Source: Papiliotrema nemorosa (lineage: Eukaryota > Basidiomycota > Tremellomycetes > Tremellales > Rhynchogastremaceae). Taken from it: DNA of 64,000 nucleotides. Under the pieces are notes generated by a model. That model was given only the letters and a program-made list of their open reading frames with translations. It ran no database searches and was not told the DNA's origin. How positions within the stretch are numbered: the stretch's first letter is position 1; every line of letters begins with the position of its first letter. This document shows, piece by piece, positions 1 through 11,827 of the stretch. Both the position numbers and the translations under genes were made by a program. Location of the stretch: assembly GCA_032158125.1 (NCBI GenBank), contig JASKOT010000030.1, positions 124,001 to 188,000 on the forward strand. Direction: 5' to 3'.

Positions 1-1340
1 AGGATGACAAGGAGTCCTTAGAAGTCGCCGGTGAGTCTTCATCAGAACGTCTTGGACGGTCTATCTGCCTTGCCCCCTATCATTGTTCGATCCTGCGTCT
101 CTTCGACCGTTGATTCCCGCACACTTATCCGAGAAAGGAGGGGATGTATACTGATACTGACAGTCCAATGTCTATCCGAGTCATTCGGTGTCGACCCCGA
201 TTCCGAGTCTGACAAGTCCCAATATTCCATCGCACCTACAACCCTCGTCTCTCTCCTCGATGTCTACCTCAAAACTCGAGCTAAAGCCGGTCAATCTGGC
301 GCTTCTTCCTCATCCAGCACAAACGCAAATACAAACACCACCACGCCGGCTCCTGCTGCCGCCAAATCCGGACCTTCAGAGGATAAAAAGAAGAAGGCTG
401 AAGAGTTGAAGACAAAGGGAAATGGATTGATGTCTCAAAAATCGTACGATTCCGCCATCGAACAGTATACCCAGGCTATTGCGCTGGATCCTTCCCCCGT
501 TTACTATTCCAATAGGGCAGCAGCTTGGGGTGCTCTGGGTCAACATGAAAAAGCGGTCTCGGATGCTGAGAGCGCTATTGGTATCGACCCAAAATTTGCC
601 AAGGGTTACTCTAGACTAGGGTGAGTCACGATTTCCGACAATTTCACACTTCCCTTTCGCCCGTGCCGTCCTCTGAAGGAGACTGGGGAATCAGATATCG
701 ACGAGATCCCGTCGAGTAAAAGCTGATTCCTTAGCCACGCGCAGTTCTCTCTGGGAGAGTACGAGGCAGCAGTAGAGGCATACCAGAATGGACTGGAGCT
801 CGACCCAAACAACGCAGTCATGAAGTCCTCCCTTGCCCAAGCGGAGAAGAAGGTCGCCGAGCAGACTTCTTCCGGATCGAACGACAGGGATGTTTCTGGT
901 GGATCCGGAGCTGGAGCTGGATCCGGTGCAGGGGCAGGGGGAATGCCCGATTTGTCTAGCCTGGCGAGCATGTTGGGAGGTGCAGGTGGGGGAGGAGGCG
1001 GAATGCCCGATATCGCTGCAATGATGCGCAACCCTCAAATGATGGCCATGTGAGTTGACCCGATCTGAACACCTCAACCTCGGCGGGGTCAATTGGGCAA
1101 TGGTCACTGATATGTAGGGCACAGCAGATGATGGCGAATGGAGGGTTGGAGAGGTTGATGTCCAACCCTCAACTCCGGAACATGGCAGAGAATATGCAGA
1201 ATGGCGGTGGAATGCCAGACTTTTCTGCATTAGCCAACGACCCGAGCATGAGGGATCTGTGAGTTTCCTTGGCGTTCATATGTTGTACTTGAGAGCTGAT
1301 CAATAGGGCTCAACAATTCATGGGTGGGCAAGGGAGGTAG
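1..1340 (+). CDS. SGT2: SGT2/SGTA co-chaperone (5' partial)
   Basis: Small glutamine-rich TPR protein, the cytosolic co-chaperone that hands tail-anchored proteins to the GET pathway. The window begins inside the N-terminal dimerisation domain: the first 30 bases join across an intron at 31-163 to read D-D-K-E-S-L-E-V-A-V-Q-C-L, a family hallmark ahead of FGVDP. Exon 2 (164-620) carries a Ser/Asn/Thr-rich linker and the first TPR repeats (AEELKTKGNGLMSQKSYDSA, then YYSNRAAAW). Exon 3 (735-1049) completes the TPR and enters a Gly/Met-rich tail. Exons 4 (1118-1258) and 5 (1307-1340) give the C-terminal NPQMM/NPQL repeats and end GGQGR-stop. The TPR array normally binds Hsp70/Hsp90 tails, and the Met-rich tail binds transmembrane segments. 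All introns have GTGAGT donors. The start codon lies upstream of the window. Confidence 0.9.
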
Positions 1341-1454
1341 AAGGTGAATGTCATGCAGGATAAGGATCATCCATGATCGTATATGTCTGTCTGACTGGAC
1401 CGATGATGCATCTGCCGTTTTTCTATCCCCCTCGACGTTCGTTTCTTGACTTTC

Positions 1455-2779
1455 ATGTCTTTTTGCTCTTTCAGTGGTAGTCCCAACCTTAGCACTACCG
1501 CTAGATCAAGCAGGTCTCTATTATTGATACCTTTTCGTGCATACGCCGCTCGATTGCGCGGCCTAACAAGTGCGATCACCTCACATCGACACTTGCCCAT
1601 TTCTCGTTATCTCCATACCAACCATCGTACCCTCTCACCCATTACGGACCGAATCAAGTGGGTCCCAGTGAGACAACACACCCCTAAGCCATTATCATCT
1701 CCCTCTTCTTCCACTCGATCATCCAATATTCCGAATCGAACCAGTATGTCAGACAAGGGAAAGACGAAAGAGCTCGGTCCGATGGGGTACAATGATGGAC
1801 CTATGATCTGGGTAGATTGCGAGATGACGGGTTTGAATGTCGATACGGATAGAATCATCGAGATTGCTGTTATCATCACGAATGGGAGGATGGAGCCTGT
1901 CGATGAAGGTATAGAGTACGTGATACAGACGCCCAAGGAGGTGCTGGACAAGTGAGTTTGGTCTCTGCTTCTTTACACCTCAATATGTCATATACGTCTC
2001 GACGCCCGCGACGTTCCACTCTCATATTATCGATCCCTATGGGCCTTTGCAAATACTCAATCGACATTTCGCGCCAGGGCGGTAGTCTTGAAGAGTCGAG
2101 GCAGTCACTGACACTTCTAGTATGGACGAATGGTGTACGAACCAACATGGCAAATCAGGTCTCACACAAGCCTGTATAGATTCTCCACACACATACGAAC
2201 AAGTCACTATGAAAGTGCTAGAGTATATCCAAAAATGGGTCCCGGAAAAGGGCGCCGGGTTGTTGGCTGGAAGTTCTGTTCATGCCGATATGAGGTGAGT
2301 CTTGGTTTCCCTGTGGCTCATTACCGACTACTCTCGACTACGTGTCTTGATTCAGATACAAGATGGCCTGACTCTCAGATTCCTGTATAAAGGCATGCCG
2401 GGAGTGATGAAACACCTGTCGTATAGGATCGTAGGTAAGTCCAAGACAATTTGCTTCACTTGATCGGATCCCCAGAGCTCATGATCAGATGTCAGCTCGG
2501 TCAAAGAGATCTGTAGGAGATGGTATCCCTCAATCAGGAACAAAGAAACCAAATCACGAACTACAGAATCGAGCCATAGGTCAGTGTCTGGCCAATACTC
2601 TCTGAGCCTTCTACAAAATACAGAGGGCGCGACTGAGATACAGGGCACTGGACGATATTCGAGCGAGTATACGTGAACTCAAGTTTTATCAGGAGAACAT
2701 CTTTATCCCCGTTGAACCGCTCTCGGGTCGATCTTCACCCGTCCCGACGGAGGATAACCCAGGCAAGACCGCTCTGTAG
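1455..2779 (+). CDS. REX2: Mitochondrial oligoribonuclease (DEDD 3'-5' exonuclease)
   Basis: DEDD-family oligoribonuclease that degrades 2-5 nt RNA fragments. Exon 1 (1455-1951) holds an approximately 97-residue Arg/Ser-rich leader that looks like a mitochondrial presequence, then the Exo I motif IWVDCEMTG with its catalytic Asp and Glu. Later exons give the Exo II region (GLTQACIDSP, LLAGSSVHAD), then RFLYKGMPGVMKHLSYRIVD, VSSVKEICRRWYP, and the terminal block SSHRALDDIRASIRELKFYQ with the Exo III His-Asp. Exons by eye: 1455-1951, 2121-2294, 2379-2434, 2489-2579, 2644-2779. A second ATG at 1746 (MSDKGKTKE) would give a protein without the leader, so dual mitochondrial and cytosolic forms are possible. 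The acceptor at 2378 was chosen because the nearer one at 2355 puts a stop in frame. Confidence 0.9.
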
Positions 2780-3070
2780 CTCGGCGGGATATGCAACGAC
2801 ACGACGTGAATGGCCTGACCTGAAGGGTACATTGGCAAAGCAGACTACACAGACTCATCGCATCACCCCTGGTCTCTCACACATAAGATCGCTTTGACTT
2901 ATATACTGATTCTCTCTAGTGTAAAGCAATCGGTGGATCCGGATGTCTCACGCTGCAAGGTGATTTAGCGAAAGGCTCGTCAGTCCAGTCCGCAATGAAA
3001 CGAGATCGCTCAGCAAAACAAACAACAATCTCTATTCAGCTCTTCCCAAACGTCGCAAGTCTCCACTACC

Positions 3071-4472
3071 ATGATACCCACCGTGTCGATGCTCGTCTAC
3101 ATCGTTGTGTCGAGCTTGTTCTCCCGCCAAATTCTTGCTCGGGAAGGGCTAGGATCAGCTTGCTCGATCAGCAATAACCACCTGGAAGCTGATACCAAAG
3201 AGTTCATTACAGACTGCGACTCTTTCGGGTGTAAGTACCTCGAGTCTTCCTTCGTTGCTAACCTTTGGGAGGTTTTGGCGCTGACTGACTAGACTGCTCA
3301 GCCGAGGGGTTGTGTAAACCTCGTGGATGTAGACGAGACGAATTTGTCCTGACTTCTCTACTGAAAATCAACTCGACGACCAGTCCAATCCCAGACCTCT
3401 GTCCATCGGGCTCTTTCTGCCCGGATGACGCGTCTAGCTGTCTGCCGCTAGTCGAAGTAGGCGGCAGATGTCAATTGAATCGAGATGGTATGTCTCACGA
3501 GGAAAAGTCAGGCTCATTGTTGCGAGCTGATTGCAGACGAATGTGCGCCTCCTCCAGGGAGAGAGGTAACTGATCCGAATGATCCTTGGTCCGATCCAGA
3601 TACAGGTTCAGTGTGCTTGTTGGGTACATGTCAATGGGAGAACATCACTATAGGTCAAAAGTGCATATACGAGAGTACAGTGAGTTCTCAAATTTACACA
3701 GATCTATGACCCCTGTGTGGTGTTTGGAGTTGGGGGTTGAACGTAGACTTATGTGGGGTATGATGTTTCCGGAGCATCATTCACCAACATTGTCACTCGC
3801 GACAATTGCGTAGAAGGACAAGGATACTGCGTGAGAAGCGATCTTCCGTCCTGATCGAACCAAGGATCGCTGATCGCTCGGTAGGACATTCCAAGCTCGA
3901 CCTGTCTGCCGTTAAAAGTGCTCAATGACGCTTGCGAGACGGATAGGGAATGTCAAACGGTACGTGAACACGTGAACCATCTCGACTCTCACTTGTATCA
4001 TTCGCTCCGAACTGAACAGCTGAGTATCTTTCGAGCAAAAACTAACCGGACCAGTTCAATTGCGATACGTCCGGACATTGCGCTGTCCCACCGGAAGCTG
4101 CGGTCCGAGTCGCCAAATGGGTCTATGCGCTCGTCTCTCTCGGCTTGGTCTTCGCCATGGCGGGCATCATCGCGTTGTTGATTCTCATGCATCGACGAGC
4201 GCTGGCTGCTCAGCGAATCAAACTCGAAGACTATTATCGAGAACAAACTGCGTGATTTACCTTGGATCGGTTCTACCCACACGCGGCTGAATGACAGGTA
4301 CCGCAACTCGATCATCTCGTTTCATTCGGCGTTGGCGGGTCGATCGACTGACAAACTCGACAACTTGTCTAGAAAAGGAAGCAACAATACTTCGGCGGCA
4401 GAATGGGAACGACAAAAGCTCATGCGATCGCTCTCAAACTTGTCCGATACCACCGTCGTCGATCGACATTGA
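3071..4472 (+). CDS. Cysteine-rich type I membrane protein, unrecognised
   Basis: Not recognised as a named family. The start MIPTVSMLVYIVVSSLFSRQ is a convincing signal peptide. Six or seven small exons (3071-3230, 3302-3487, 3537-3679, 3747-3830, 3885-3959, 4055-4251, 4297-4472) encode an extracellular domain with many regularly spaced cysteines in short C-P-x-G-x-F-C, G-x-C-Q and C-E-T-D-x-E-C units. One transmembrane helix follows (VYALVSLGLVFAMAGIIALL), then a basic stop-transfer stretch and a Ser/Asn-rich cytoplasmic tail ending RSLSNLSDTTVVDRH. Topology is therefore N-out, C-in. The exon phases are consistent. The last intron (4252-4296, 45 nt) is inferred from the continued open frame after it. 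If it is retained, translation stops at once after the juxtamembrane region. A surface receptor or adhesin role is possible, but nothing in the sequence proves it. Confidence 0.7.
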
Positions 4473-4592
4473 CAGAAAGGCTACACACATGTCACCGATC
4501 TTCATGCATTCGATCCCATCATAAGTCAAAAAGAGAATGAGTCTTTGATGTACCAGACATCTGACTCTTTTCGACGTTTGGCCGAGGCAAGT

Positions 4593-6279
4593 CTACTGAC
4601 TCAGAACCTTCCATCCGATCCCATTTCCCGCTTGCAGCCACCCATTCTTTTCCTTGACTACGACTGCCGGCATGGCCTTTCGGGGTAGGTCTCTGGCGGC
4701 TCGAAGAAACTCGAGGACCGGTTTCACATGCCATCGTCGGTGTTTGTCGGGTCCGGTCAACGGTCCATCAAACCATCCGAGGTGACCTCCATGAGGTACG
4801 GCGGCAAGGACAAAGTGCGATGACGCTTGCACGGTCTCGAACGGAAGACATTCTACAGGATCAATACGGGATGGATCTCGCTGATGGACTGACCTCCAGA
4901 GACGATTGGATCATCGATAGCTGAAATAGCTAGCGTTGGTCTTATCATCAGCTTGCTAGTTTCATTCAGCGATAAGAGCTGACCTCTGAATTCTGATCAA
5001 CCAAGTACTAGGACAAGCCCACTCGAGGAACTGCTTCAAACCGGCAAAAGGGAAATGCTCCGAACTTCCACCTACTTTGGCCGCTACGACCTCCATGACA
5101 TGACTCGCTCTCAAGGTCCATCGATATCGGCCTGCCATACTGAGCAGTGCAGGTAGATGTGGATGGAGAGGTGATTCGGGAGACGCTAACGGGGTATCAG
5201 TCGCGAGAATGTGCGGTAAAAGCGAGTGGATCATCTTTCGAGCCATCGAGTAGGAGTATAACTTTGGAAAAAGCCTTCGCGCGTCGAGCCTCCTGATCAG
5301 CTTAGACTCAAGGTTGGTTTTGAAATGGCTGACTTGTCTGACATTCCACGCAGTTCGAGCGGGGCGCAAAGAACGCAAGCAGCCTGAAGTCGGCAATTAT
5401 CCCCCTGTTCACCCAGGTATCTCGTCATGACTGCCGCTCCGAGTGAAAAGCCGATCCCAAATAGCGGTGCTCTGGGGAAAAGATGTGAGAGGTACAGTGT
5501 AGCAGTGTGCGTGTCGAGGGTTGTCCCGGAAGAGTAAAGGTGAGGTGAGGTGATGGGTGTAGAAGCGCAGCCTCGGAACTAGCTCGTCAGTGGATCGACA
5601 TCCGTATGACCTTGGAAGTAGCTCACATTTACCACCGCAACTCGACCGCTTAAACCTCCTTCTCGCCATGGCTTGGCGATGTGGTATACCATATTTCTCA
5701 CGTAACTCTCATGACTCCCACCGGTCAACCCATGATTGAGGATTACTACCGGTGAATCGTCCGGCAACGTGGTATTCAGGGGTGGGTAGATGTCGATACC
5801 TCTGATGAGTCAGCCGATGGGAACAGGGGAAAGAAAGAAGGTACACTCACATGGTACCGCCATCAGGGAGTCTGAGAAGTTTGCTGAATGTCAACCGTGG
5901 TATGACCCTTATTCAACAAGAGGTCTCACCGTTCATATTGGATCTGATCATCCTTGGAGAAATCCGCCATGGCAGAATAGATAGTCTGCGCATGACCACT
6001 GGACTATCAGCCCACACTGCCATGATGGAAGGATGAACCCCACTTTGGAAGCCACCAGCTCGGCTTGAACCCCTCTTTCAACGAGGGCACATGTTGTTCC
6101 ACGAATCTACCCACATTCCCCTTTTCACCCAGCAAAGCAGGCTGTCTGGGCGTGATGAGGATGATAGGTCGACATGTGAACCATGATGGGATGAGCCAAG
6201 AGAGGCAAGTGTAAAGTATCGTGAGGATCAGGCATCCTGTGATTAGAGTGTTTAGGGAGAGATAAGCAACCTGGTCCAT
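4593..6279 (-). CDS. ABHD1/3-EHT1-type alpha/beta hydrolase, membrane-anchored
   Basis: Alpha/beta hydrolase of the YheT/ABHD1-3/Eht1-Eeb1 family (fungal members act as medium-chain acyl ester synthases/hydrolases). The N-terminus has a transmembrane anchor (LITGCLILTILYTCLSWLIP). Later exons give the family blocks TIYSAMADFSKDD, RLPDGGTM, VVILNHGLTGGSHESYVR and NFRGCASTPITSP. The nucleophile elbow is GIGFSLGAAV, the acid is in TLAISAIDDPIV, and the catalytic His in PHGGHLGW. All three triad members are present. Introns are short; one at 5293-5342 and a 43-nt intron with an AAG acceptor were placed by homology (joining WLIRIQ to RPTLAISA). The start ATG at 6277-6279 is preceded by no obvious in-frame alternative. 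The gene is convergent with the cysteine-rich gene at 3071. Substrate cannot be told from sequence. Confidence 0.85.
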
Positions 6280-6570
6280 CGAACGGCTATGGACCGAGGT
6301 TGATTATCTGTTTGAAAAGGTGTATTTACGGTGACAGACTCGTGTGTGATGTTGTCCAGCGTAAAGGAGAGGTAGAGCGGTGGGGTGTGGGAAGAAGAAG
6401 AAAGGATCGACTGTTTATATAGTCTGAGACGGTCGTGGAGATAAGGAAGATCACTGTTCTCAGGGGGGGGAATTCAGGCACCATCAGTCAACGGCATCAC
6501 ACGACCCCCTCCCCTTTTTTGCCACCCCGAGAATCTCCACAGGGTTATTCCAAATTACACGCTATGTGCA

Positions 6571-8805
6571 TCATCTCGCATTTGGCATCGGGATTGACGC
6601 CAGACTGATGGATCGTTCCTTTAGCTGATCGAGGTGTTTCGCAAGACCTGAAGACCCAATGATCAGCGCTAGTCCCCCCTTTTTCCCCCTGACCGCACCA
6701 CGACTCACCCTCGCACGGATACCGCTGGATAATCTCTTCTACTGCTTGAATGCAGTACAATACTACTTCTCTGGCTGTCAACACATTGACTGGTTATATC
6801 CCGACAAGCCCGAGAGCACTGATGTCAACTGTATACTTCGGCTGAGGGTGTAACCCACCTGGTACCGATCATCAGGAACCACCAGCAGTACAACGGTCGA
6901 TCTCGAGGTTGGGGCAAGATGGACGAAGGATCCGTAAAACTTTGTACCCATGCCAACTGGCGCTCGAACCACAAGGCAACGTGTTCCGGCTTTGAGATAC
7001 CTAGGCGTCGACGGATGACTATGATCAGCGCTTGTGTGTTTGGCCGGGCGCACCGGACAGCCAATTTTGCGCCTGCCAAGTGTAGGTCGACGATCGCGAC
7101 GGATTCAGACTTGCCAGATCCCGCTGAATACCCTCAAGCTGTATCTTGATGGCTTCGGTCAGAGGTAGAGACGTCCCTGGGCTCATTGTGAGTTGGCTAC
7201 TTTCAGCTCTCGACGGGCTCAGGGACAGATGCTCACCATAGAGCTACCGATCTGTGGTACAGCGCCCAAGGAGTCTTCACGCTGTCTGGTCCATGTCCTT
7301 GGGCGCGTAAGAGCGCTTCACCTGGGTACATCACCTGAGACTGTTCATGAGTTACATGCAACGGTTCATGCACTCACGTGATCAAAGTTGAGAGGAGCTA
7401 TCGTCCAGCGTTGTCCTACCAGGCTGCGCCACAGAGACAAGCTGGATGTCATGCTGTTTGCTGTCCAGCACATTCGCCTCATTTCCTCCCGTCTAATCTC
7501 CTCCACCGATACGTCGCCCCATGGAGGACTCACTGTCCACTTGTCCGATCCCCCGTCGTCCTCGGGATCTCCAGTCACCTCCACAGGAGCGTCCGCCAAA
7601 CCAAGATCTCTTCCGTCCGATCTGGTATTCAATGTTTTCCTATTCACATCCTTGTCGAGATCCAGCACCCAACACGCCTTTCCCGCTCTGATCAGAAATT
7701 CTAGGGCTGCATTTGAGCGTTCCGCAGAATGCAAGAAATGAGGCTGGAACTCGAACATCACCAGAATCAACGCGGCATGAGCGAGAGACGGTTCGGTCCC
7801 GCCGAGAGAGAGGGAGTGATTGATGATGTTTTTGCTTTCTTCGGCAAATCGAAGCGCTCTCATCTGAATTGGGATATCGTTGTTGGACTGGTGAAAGGTG
7901 GAATGGGCTAATATTGCTAGGATCAGGTGGGGAACACGAGGATTGAACGCGGAGGGGTTAGTGAGGGAGCCGAGAATGAGGCCCGGATGAAGGGCGGTCA
8001 GCCATATGTGCGGATCGGTGAAGCTTCGATGAGCGGATACAGGAGGAATGATGGAGAACGACTTACAAATCTTGACAGAGTTTGAATACTATATGGCAGG
8101 CATCCTCTCGTTGAGGCAAGTGATACGCGTCCAAGATCCACTCCCACCATCCATCGTCTGATGAGATTATGCCCTGCTTCTGCACTACTAGCGTTGATGT
8201 GTTCAAACCACCATGCGCTACGGATGTGACGTCCTGACAGATCGCTGTGGTGTCAAGAGGGAAAATGCGAGGCGTGTAGGGCACGGGTGTGCCGTGCCAA
8301 GCGGGAAGTCCGTTTTCACAGAAGGATATATTGGAAGATGACGTGTTTGATGTCCGGGATGTCTGTTTATAGGCGTGATGAACGGTCGGATTGGCAGCGA
8401 GAAGGGCCGAGGGGATCGTAAAGACCGGTGTCGACTCATCAGACCATGCAATTGATGGTGGTGCAGCCGTGGGGACGAGAAACGAGTTCGGAAGTGATGC
8501 CCGTGGTGCCAATGCGAGTGAAGGCAGCGGTGTGTAGGCAAATGGATGATGCACAGCACCTGCCGCGTCCATTGAAGGGGTTTCATTCTCCTCGAGCGGG
8601 CTGAGTTCAATCTCGTACTGAAGATGTTTGATACGGCCTTTGTGGTGTCAATCCAGAGCTCAGATAGCTGGCGATTTGCTCACCCCCTTGTATCTTGTCT
8701 TTTCCTCTTCTTTTGACGACCGCATCGTATTCGCAGGGTTCATCGCGTCGGATGCAATTTGCGCATCTTGGGCGTTGCGCTGGGCATTTGACCTTTCTAC
8801 CGCGG
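6571..8805 (-). CDS. Zn2Cys6 fungal transcription factor (N-terminus unresolved)
   Basis: Fungal Zn2Cys6 regulator with a middle homology region. The exon at 8684-8805 reads RGRKVKCPAQRPRCANCIRR-DEPCEYD, giving the last four zinc cysteines, followed by a basic linker KRRGKDK. Next come a coiled/linker segment (GRIKHLQYEIELSPLEE), a Pro/Ser-rich region, and the MHR: IWLTALHPGLILG, an EEMRRMCW-type block, APLNFDH, VMYPGEALL and TPWALYHRS. The C-terminus was assembled to end SISLASIPMPNAR; another frame running to 6545 cannot be excluded. The first two zinc cysteines must lie in an upstream exon: the acceptor at 8806 leaves a split codon needing 'TG' before 'C'. One intron (7019-7053) is only 35 nt. 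It is transcribed away from ORC3. The target genes are unknown. Confidence 0.75.
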
Positions 8806-9548
8806 CTGTATGTGTCAGTGAAGATACCCGGATGACAGGCGAAGAGACTGACCATGTCCTTTAAGCGGATCCAGATGCTTGATGTTGTTGTGCGAGCTCC
8901 GTTGTCATTTCGCACCGAGATGGTCTTTGCAGTGAGAGGTTGAGATTGAACAGAGCATGATCTACTCCACATGTGCGTTGAACTCCCTCCTTGTTGATGT
9001 GCCGGGTGGGGAAGGACGCTGTTGCTGCTCATGAAATGATGTGTCCCTGGCCGGTTAGAGTGTCTTTCCCCACCTTTCAAGCACATTAGCGCGTCGACAT
9101 TGTACAACCACCTGGTCGTGCCCAAGTTCGAGGCGTGCTTCCTCTCGGACAAATCTTCTGATCAGGTTGCTTGACTTAGCTTTAAGCTGTTGCGCACACA
9201 AGTTGGGGGTAAGCAAATCAAGGGGTTCTCCCGCAGGGTTGGATGTGTTTGAGCATCGAACGAAACGAGCCATGTCAACGGGTAGAGTGACCGACGGCTT
9301 CCTTTCGATGGCCAGCTCTCTGCATCGACACCGAGATCGGATCATAGGGATCGCTGGCACTGCACGCTGCATACCTGGCTGCGGGAAAGAGGTTGTATTC
9401 GTCGCTGAAAGAGATAGAGACAGATGCTCGGTACGGATAATCTTCGGGACTACCTTGCTCTCGGTCATCTTCGGATCCGGTAAACGACACCATCCACAAC
9501 AATGTCCTATGGGTCTCTCAACTTCCTTCAAATTGACATTCGCACAGC
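8806..9548. other. Upstream region of the Zn2Cys6 gene; first exon not settled
   Basis: This stretch must hold the promoter and first exon(s) of the Zn2Cys6 gene (minus) and the ORC3 promoter (plus). An open minus-strand frame from an ATG at 9032 runs into the zinc-finger exon, but it supplies no properly spaced cysteines. The only place in the region with a C-x2-C spacing in a splice-compatible phase is 9491-9501 on the minus strand (reading Cys-Cys-Gly-Cys across a GT donor). It would need an unusually long 685-nt intron and has no nearby in-frame ATG. Confidence 0.4.
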
Positions 9549-11598
9549 ATGGACGATGATTTCCAGTCGCTGAGCCGGGTGAGTAGATGTTTTCATCTGA
9601 AAGAATCGTTCTGAAATGATCTAGGGGGTTTTCGTTGTGCCCTTCTCGCCTGCTAATAACGGTTAGTGGACCTCCTCAGCTGATGTTCTGCCCTTGCTGA
9701 CTATGCAGAAGCTGGACCTTCTCGACCCAAACGGCCTTTGAGCAAGGTTTATGAAGAGACTTACAGGCATTTTGAGGAAGCTTACGAGGTAGTCTCCTCG
9801 CTCTCCACCCGTGAAAAGCTGATCGAGCAGGCCTACGAGGCAGATCGCTCAGAGTTCCAGCTGGAGGAGATTACACATTGGCTTGACTCTTTGAGTCAGA
9901 CATCGTTGTTGAAACCGGTATCTGGGACACACAGATTGCCTATAGCAGTCATCCAGAGTATGTCACCCTTACAGCGACAAAGTGGAATGTGTGACTGATC
10001 GTGGCAGATATCGCTGGAGACGTTTCTTCAAACTTGTATCAATGTACTGAGAAGGCATTTACGCTGGAAACGAGGGATGCGGCTGATCTCTCATCGGCGT
10101 TGAGACATGTCGCAATAGGAATCACGGGCGAACAAGTGCGCCATGCGTTCCGACTTACATAGCTGACCATCAGTCAGGAACGGGGAAGAAGAGCGGAAAA
10201 TCGCCAATGGACGAACTGGAAGAGTGGTATGCCCTGCAGAAGAAGAGTCCGTGGTCCCAGGCACAGCTTGCAATGCAACTGATTCGTAGAGCCGGAACTA
10301 CTGCTGCATATCCAACAAGCGCAGTCGATCAGTCCTCCCATCCTGGCCGAGCTGCTATACATTATTGCGTCAGTACACAGATATCACGAGGGTGTCAGCG
10401 CTGATCTGAGAAGGATCCATCCACAATTGAGATTTCGGGTTCTATTATCAGTCTCCTCGTCATCGCTCTTTTTGTCATCCTGGACGCATGTCGAGCCCAG
10501 TCTGATGGACTTGACGGTGATACCATCGGGTAAAGGCAGTAAGCGTGGAGGAGCGGTCAATGCGATTCTGCAGGTGAGTTTCATATCTTCATCTTAGAGA
10601 CATCGCCTGAGGCTCTAGTCTTCTAAGGGTAAAGACTCGCCTGTAATCAGCATCGGCGAAGATTTGGCGGAGGAGCTGAAACGTATGGAGAGTATGACGG
10701 GAGCAGGGCCTGCTGCTGCTCTGAAGGCGTTGAAGGTCAGCTGACAAGGGTGACATTGAATCGAAGCTGACTCAATAGTGGTCGCTTCTGCATCACAATT
10801 TCAACTCGCCATTGAGCCGCATGGCGGAAGAACACCCTGAGCATGTGCAGGCAATCGTCCAGGCAAAGAGTCACGGGAGAGACGACATCCCTGGCGGAGA
10901 ACTCCTGCAATTACAGCTACACCCAGATCTCGTCTCTGCAAGTTACCCATCCGAAGTTTAAGCTGATGGTCTAGACTATGGACCCGGCACCTCGGCTTTC
11001 TATCCTGCACGCTCTGGGACAACTACATTCTCTCGCGCATGCACCGATCCGCGATCGTGATACGACCCCTATTCCTACGGTACATGGAAACAGTTCTAGT
11101 GCCGCAAGACCCCGCAAGAGGAGAAGGAAGGACACCACGATCGACCATGAGGATGACGCAAAGGCGCAGGCTGGAGACAGTGTTCCCACCGGAGGAGAGC
11201 TAAAAGAGCTGGAAACTCTCTTCAGTCTGTGGAGATCGGCAGGAAGGAATATCAATCTATGGGATTGGCTTGAGGGATTCAGGGAAGCCGCGACCCACAC
11301 AGAGGAAGAAGAAAGGCAGGGTGAAGACCGAGAGGAAGTTGACCCTGCCATGGCGGGAGCAATCACGCGGTCTTTGCGCACTCACAAGCCGGCCAGCGCG
11401 GTCGAGGATGGTCACGCGAATGAGTCACATTCCGAAGAGGCGAAGATGGAGGAGCAGGATGCAGACGCACAAGATCGATTGCACGCTACGTTCATTCGGT
11501 TCTGTGAAGAAGCGAGAATGATGGGACTTGTCAGAGCCAGAGGAGGGAGAACGGCCAAACGGGCAGACGAGGTGATGAAGAGTATCAACTTTATATGA
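9549..11598 (+). CDS. ORC3: Origin recognition complex subunit 3
   Basis: ORC3, the AAA+-like subunit of the origin recognition complex, acts in the nucleus at replication origins. The N-terminus after two small exons reads GVFVVPFSPANNEAGPSRPK, like the ORC3 'GCFVFKP' start. The next block is an ETYRHFEEAYEVVSSL helix region. The best diagnostic is the C-terminal winged-helix part: an aromatic-rich GRNINLWDWLEGF (ORC3 INLYDW-type) and then LHATFIRFCEEARMMGLV before the terminal basic helix. No Walker A motif is seen, as expected for ORC3. An internal frame change at about 10246-10290 is explained by a 43-nt intron with a GTCCGT donor, giving ALQKKKPELLLHIQQAQ. The product is shorter than animal ORC3, and the insertion domain is poorly conserved. 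Identification rests mainly on the C-terminal block. Confidence 0.7.
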
Positions 11599-11827
11599 TG
11601 CATCTTGCCTCTTTTTCAGTTGCTTCCAGATTGAACCGCAATATGTATGAGAATGTGTTGCGGGCTTCGGGGATGATGGTAGGAGGTTCAGCGAGAAAGA
11701 CCTCCACTTTCAATGTCCACCTCACCTCGTTGCTCGGCGATTTTGACTTTGTTCTCTTTCCTCTTTATCTCTCTGCAACCATCAATCTATTCGGTGGAGC
11801 GTCTCATTCTGAGTACATGAGCTGAAC

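Noticed and set aside
7378..7741. Two overlapping plus-strand frames of over 100 codons
   Set aside because: Antisense shadows of the middle homology region of the Zn2Cys6 regulator.
10207..10404. Frameshift in ORC3
   Set aside because: The apparent frame change is removed by a 43-nt GT-AG intron (10247-10289) that restores continuous plausible protein.
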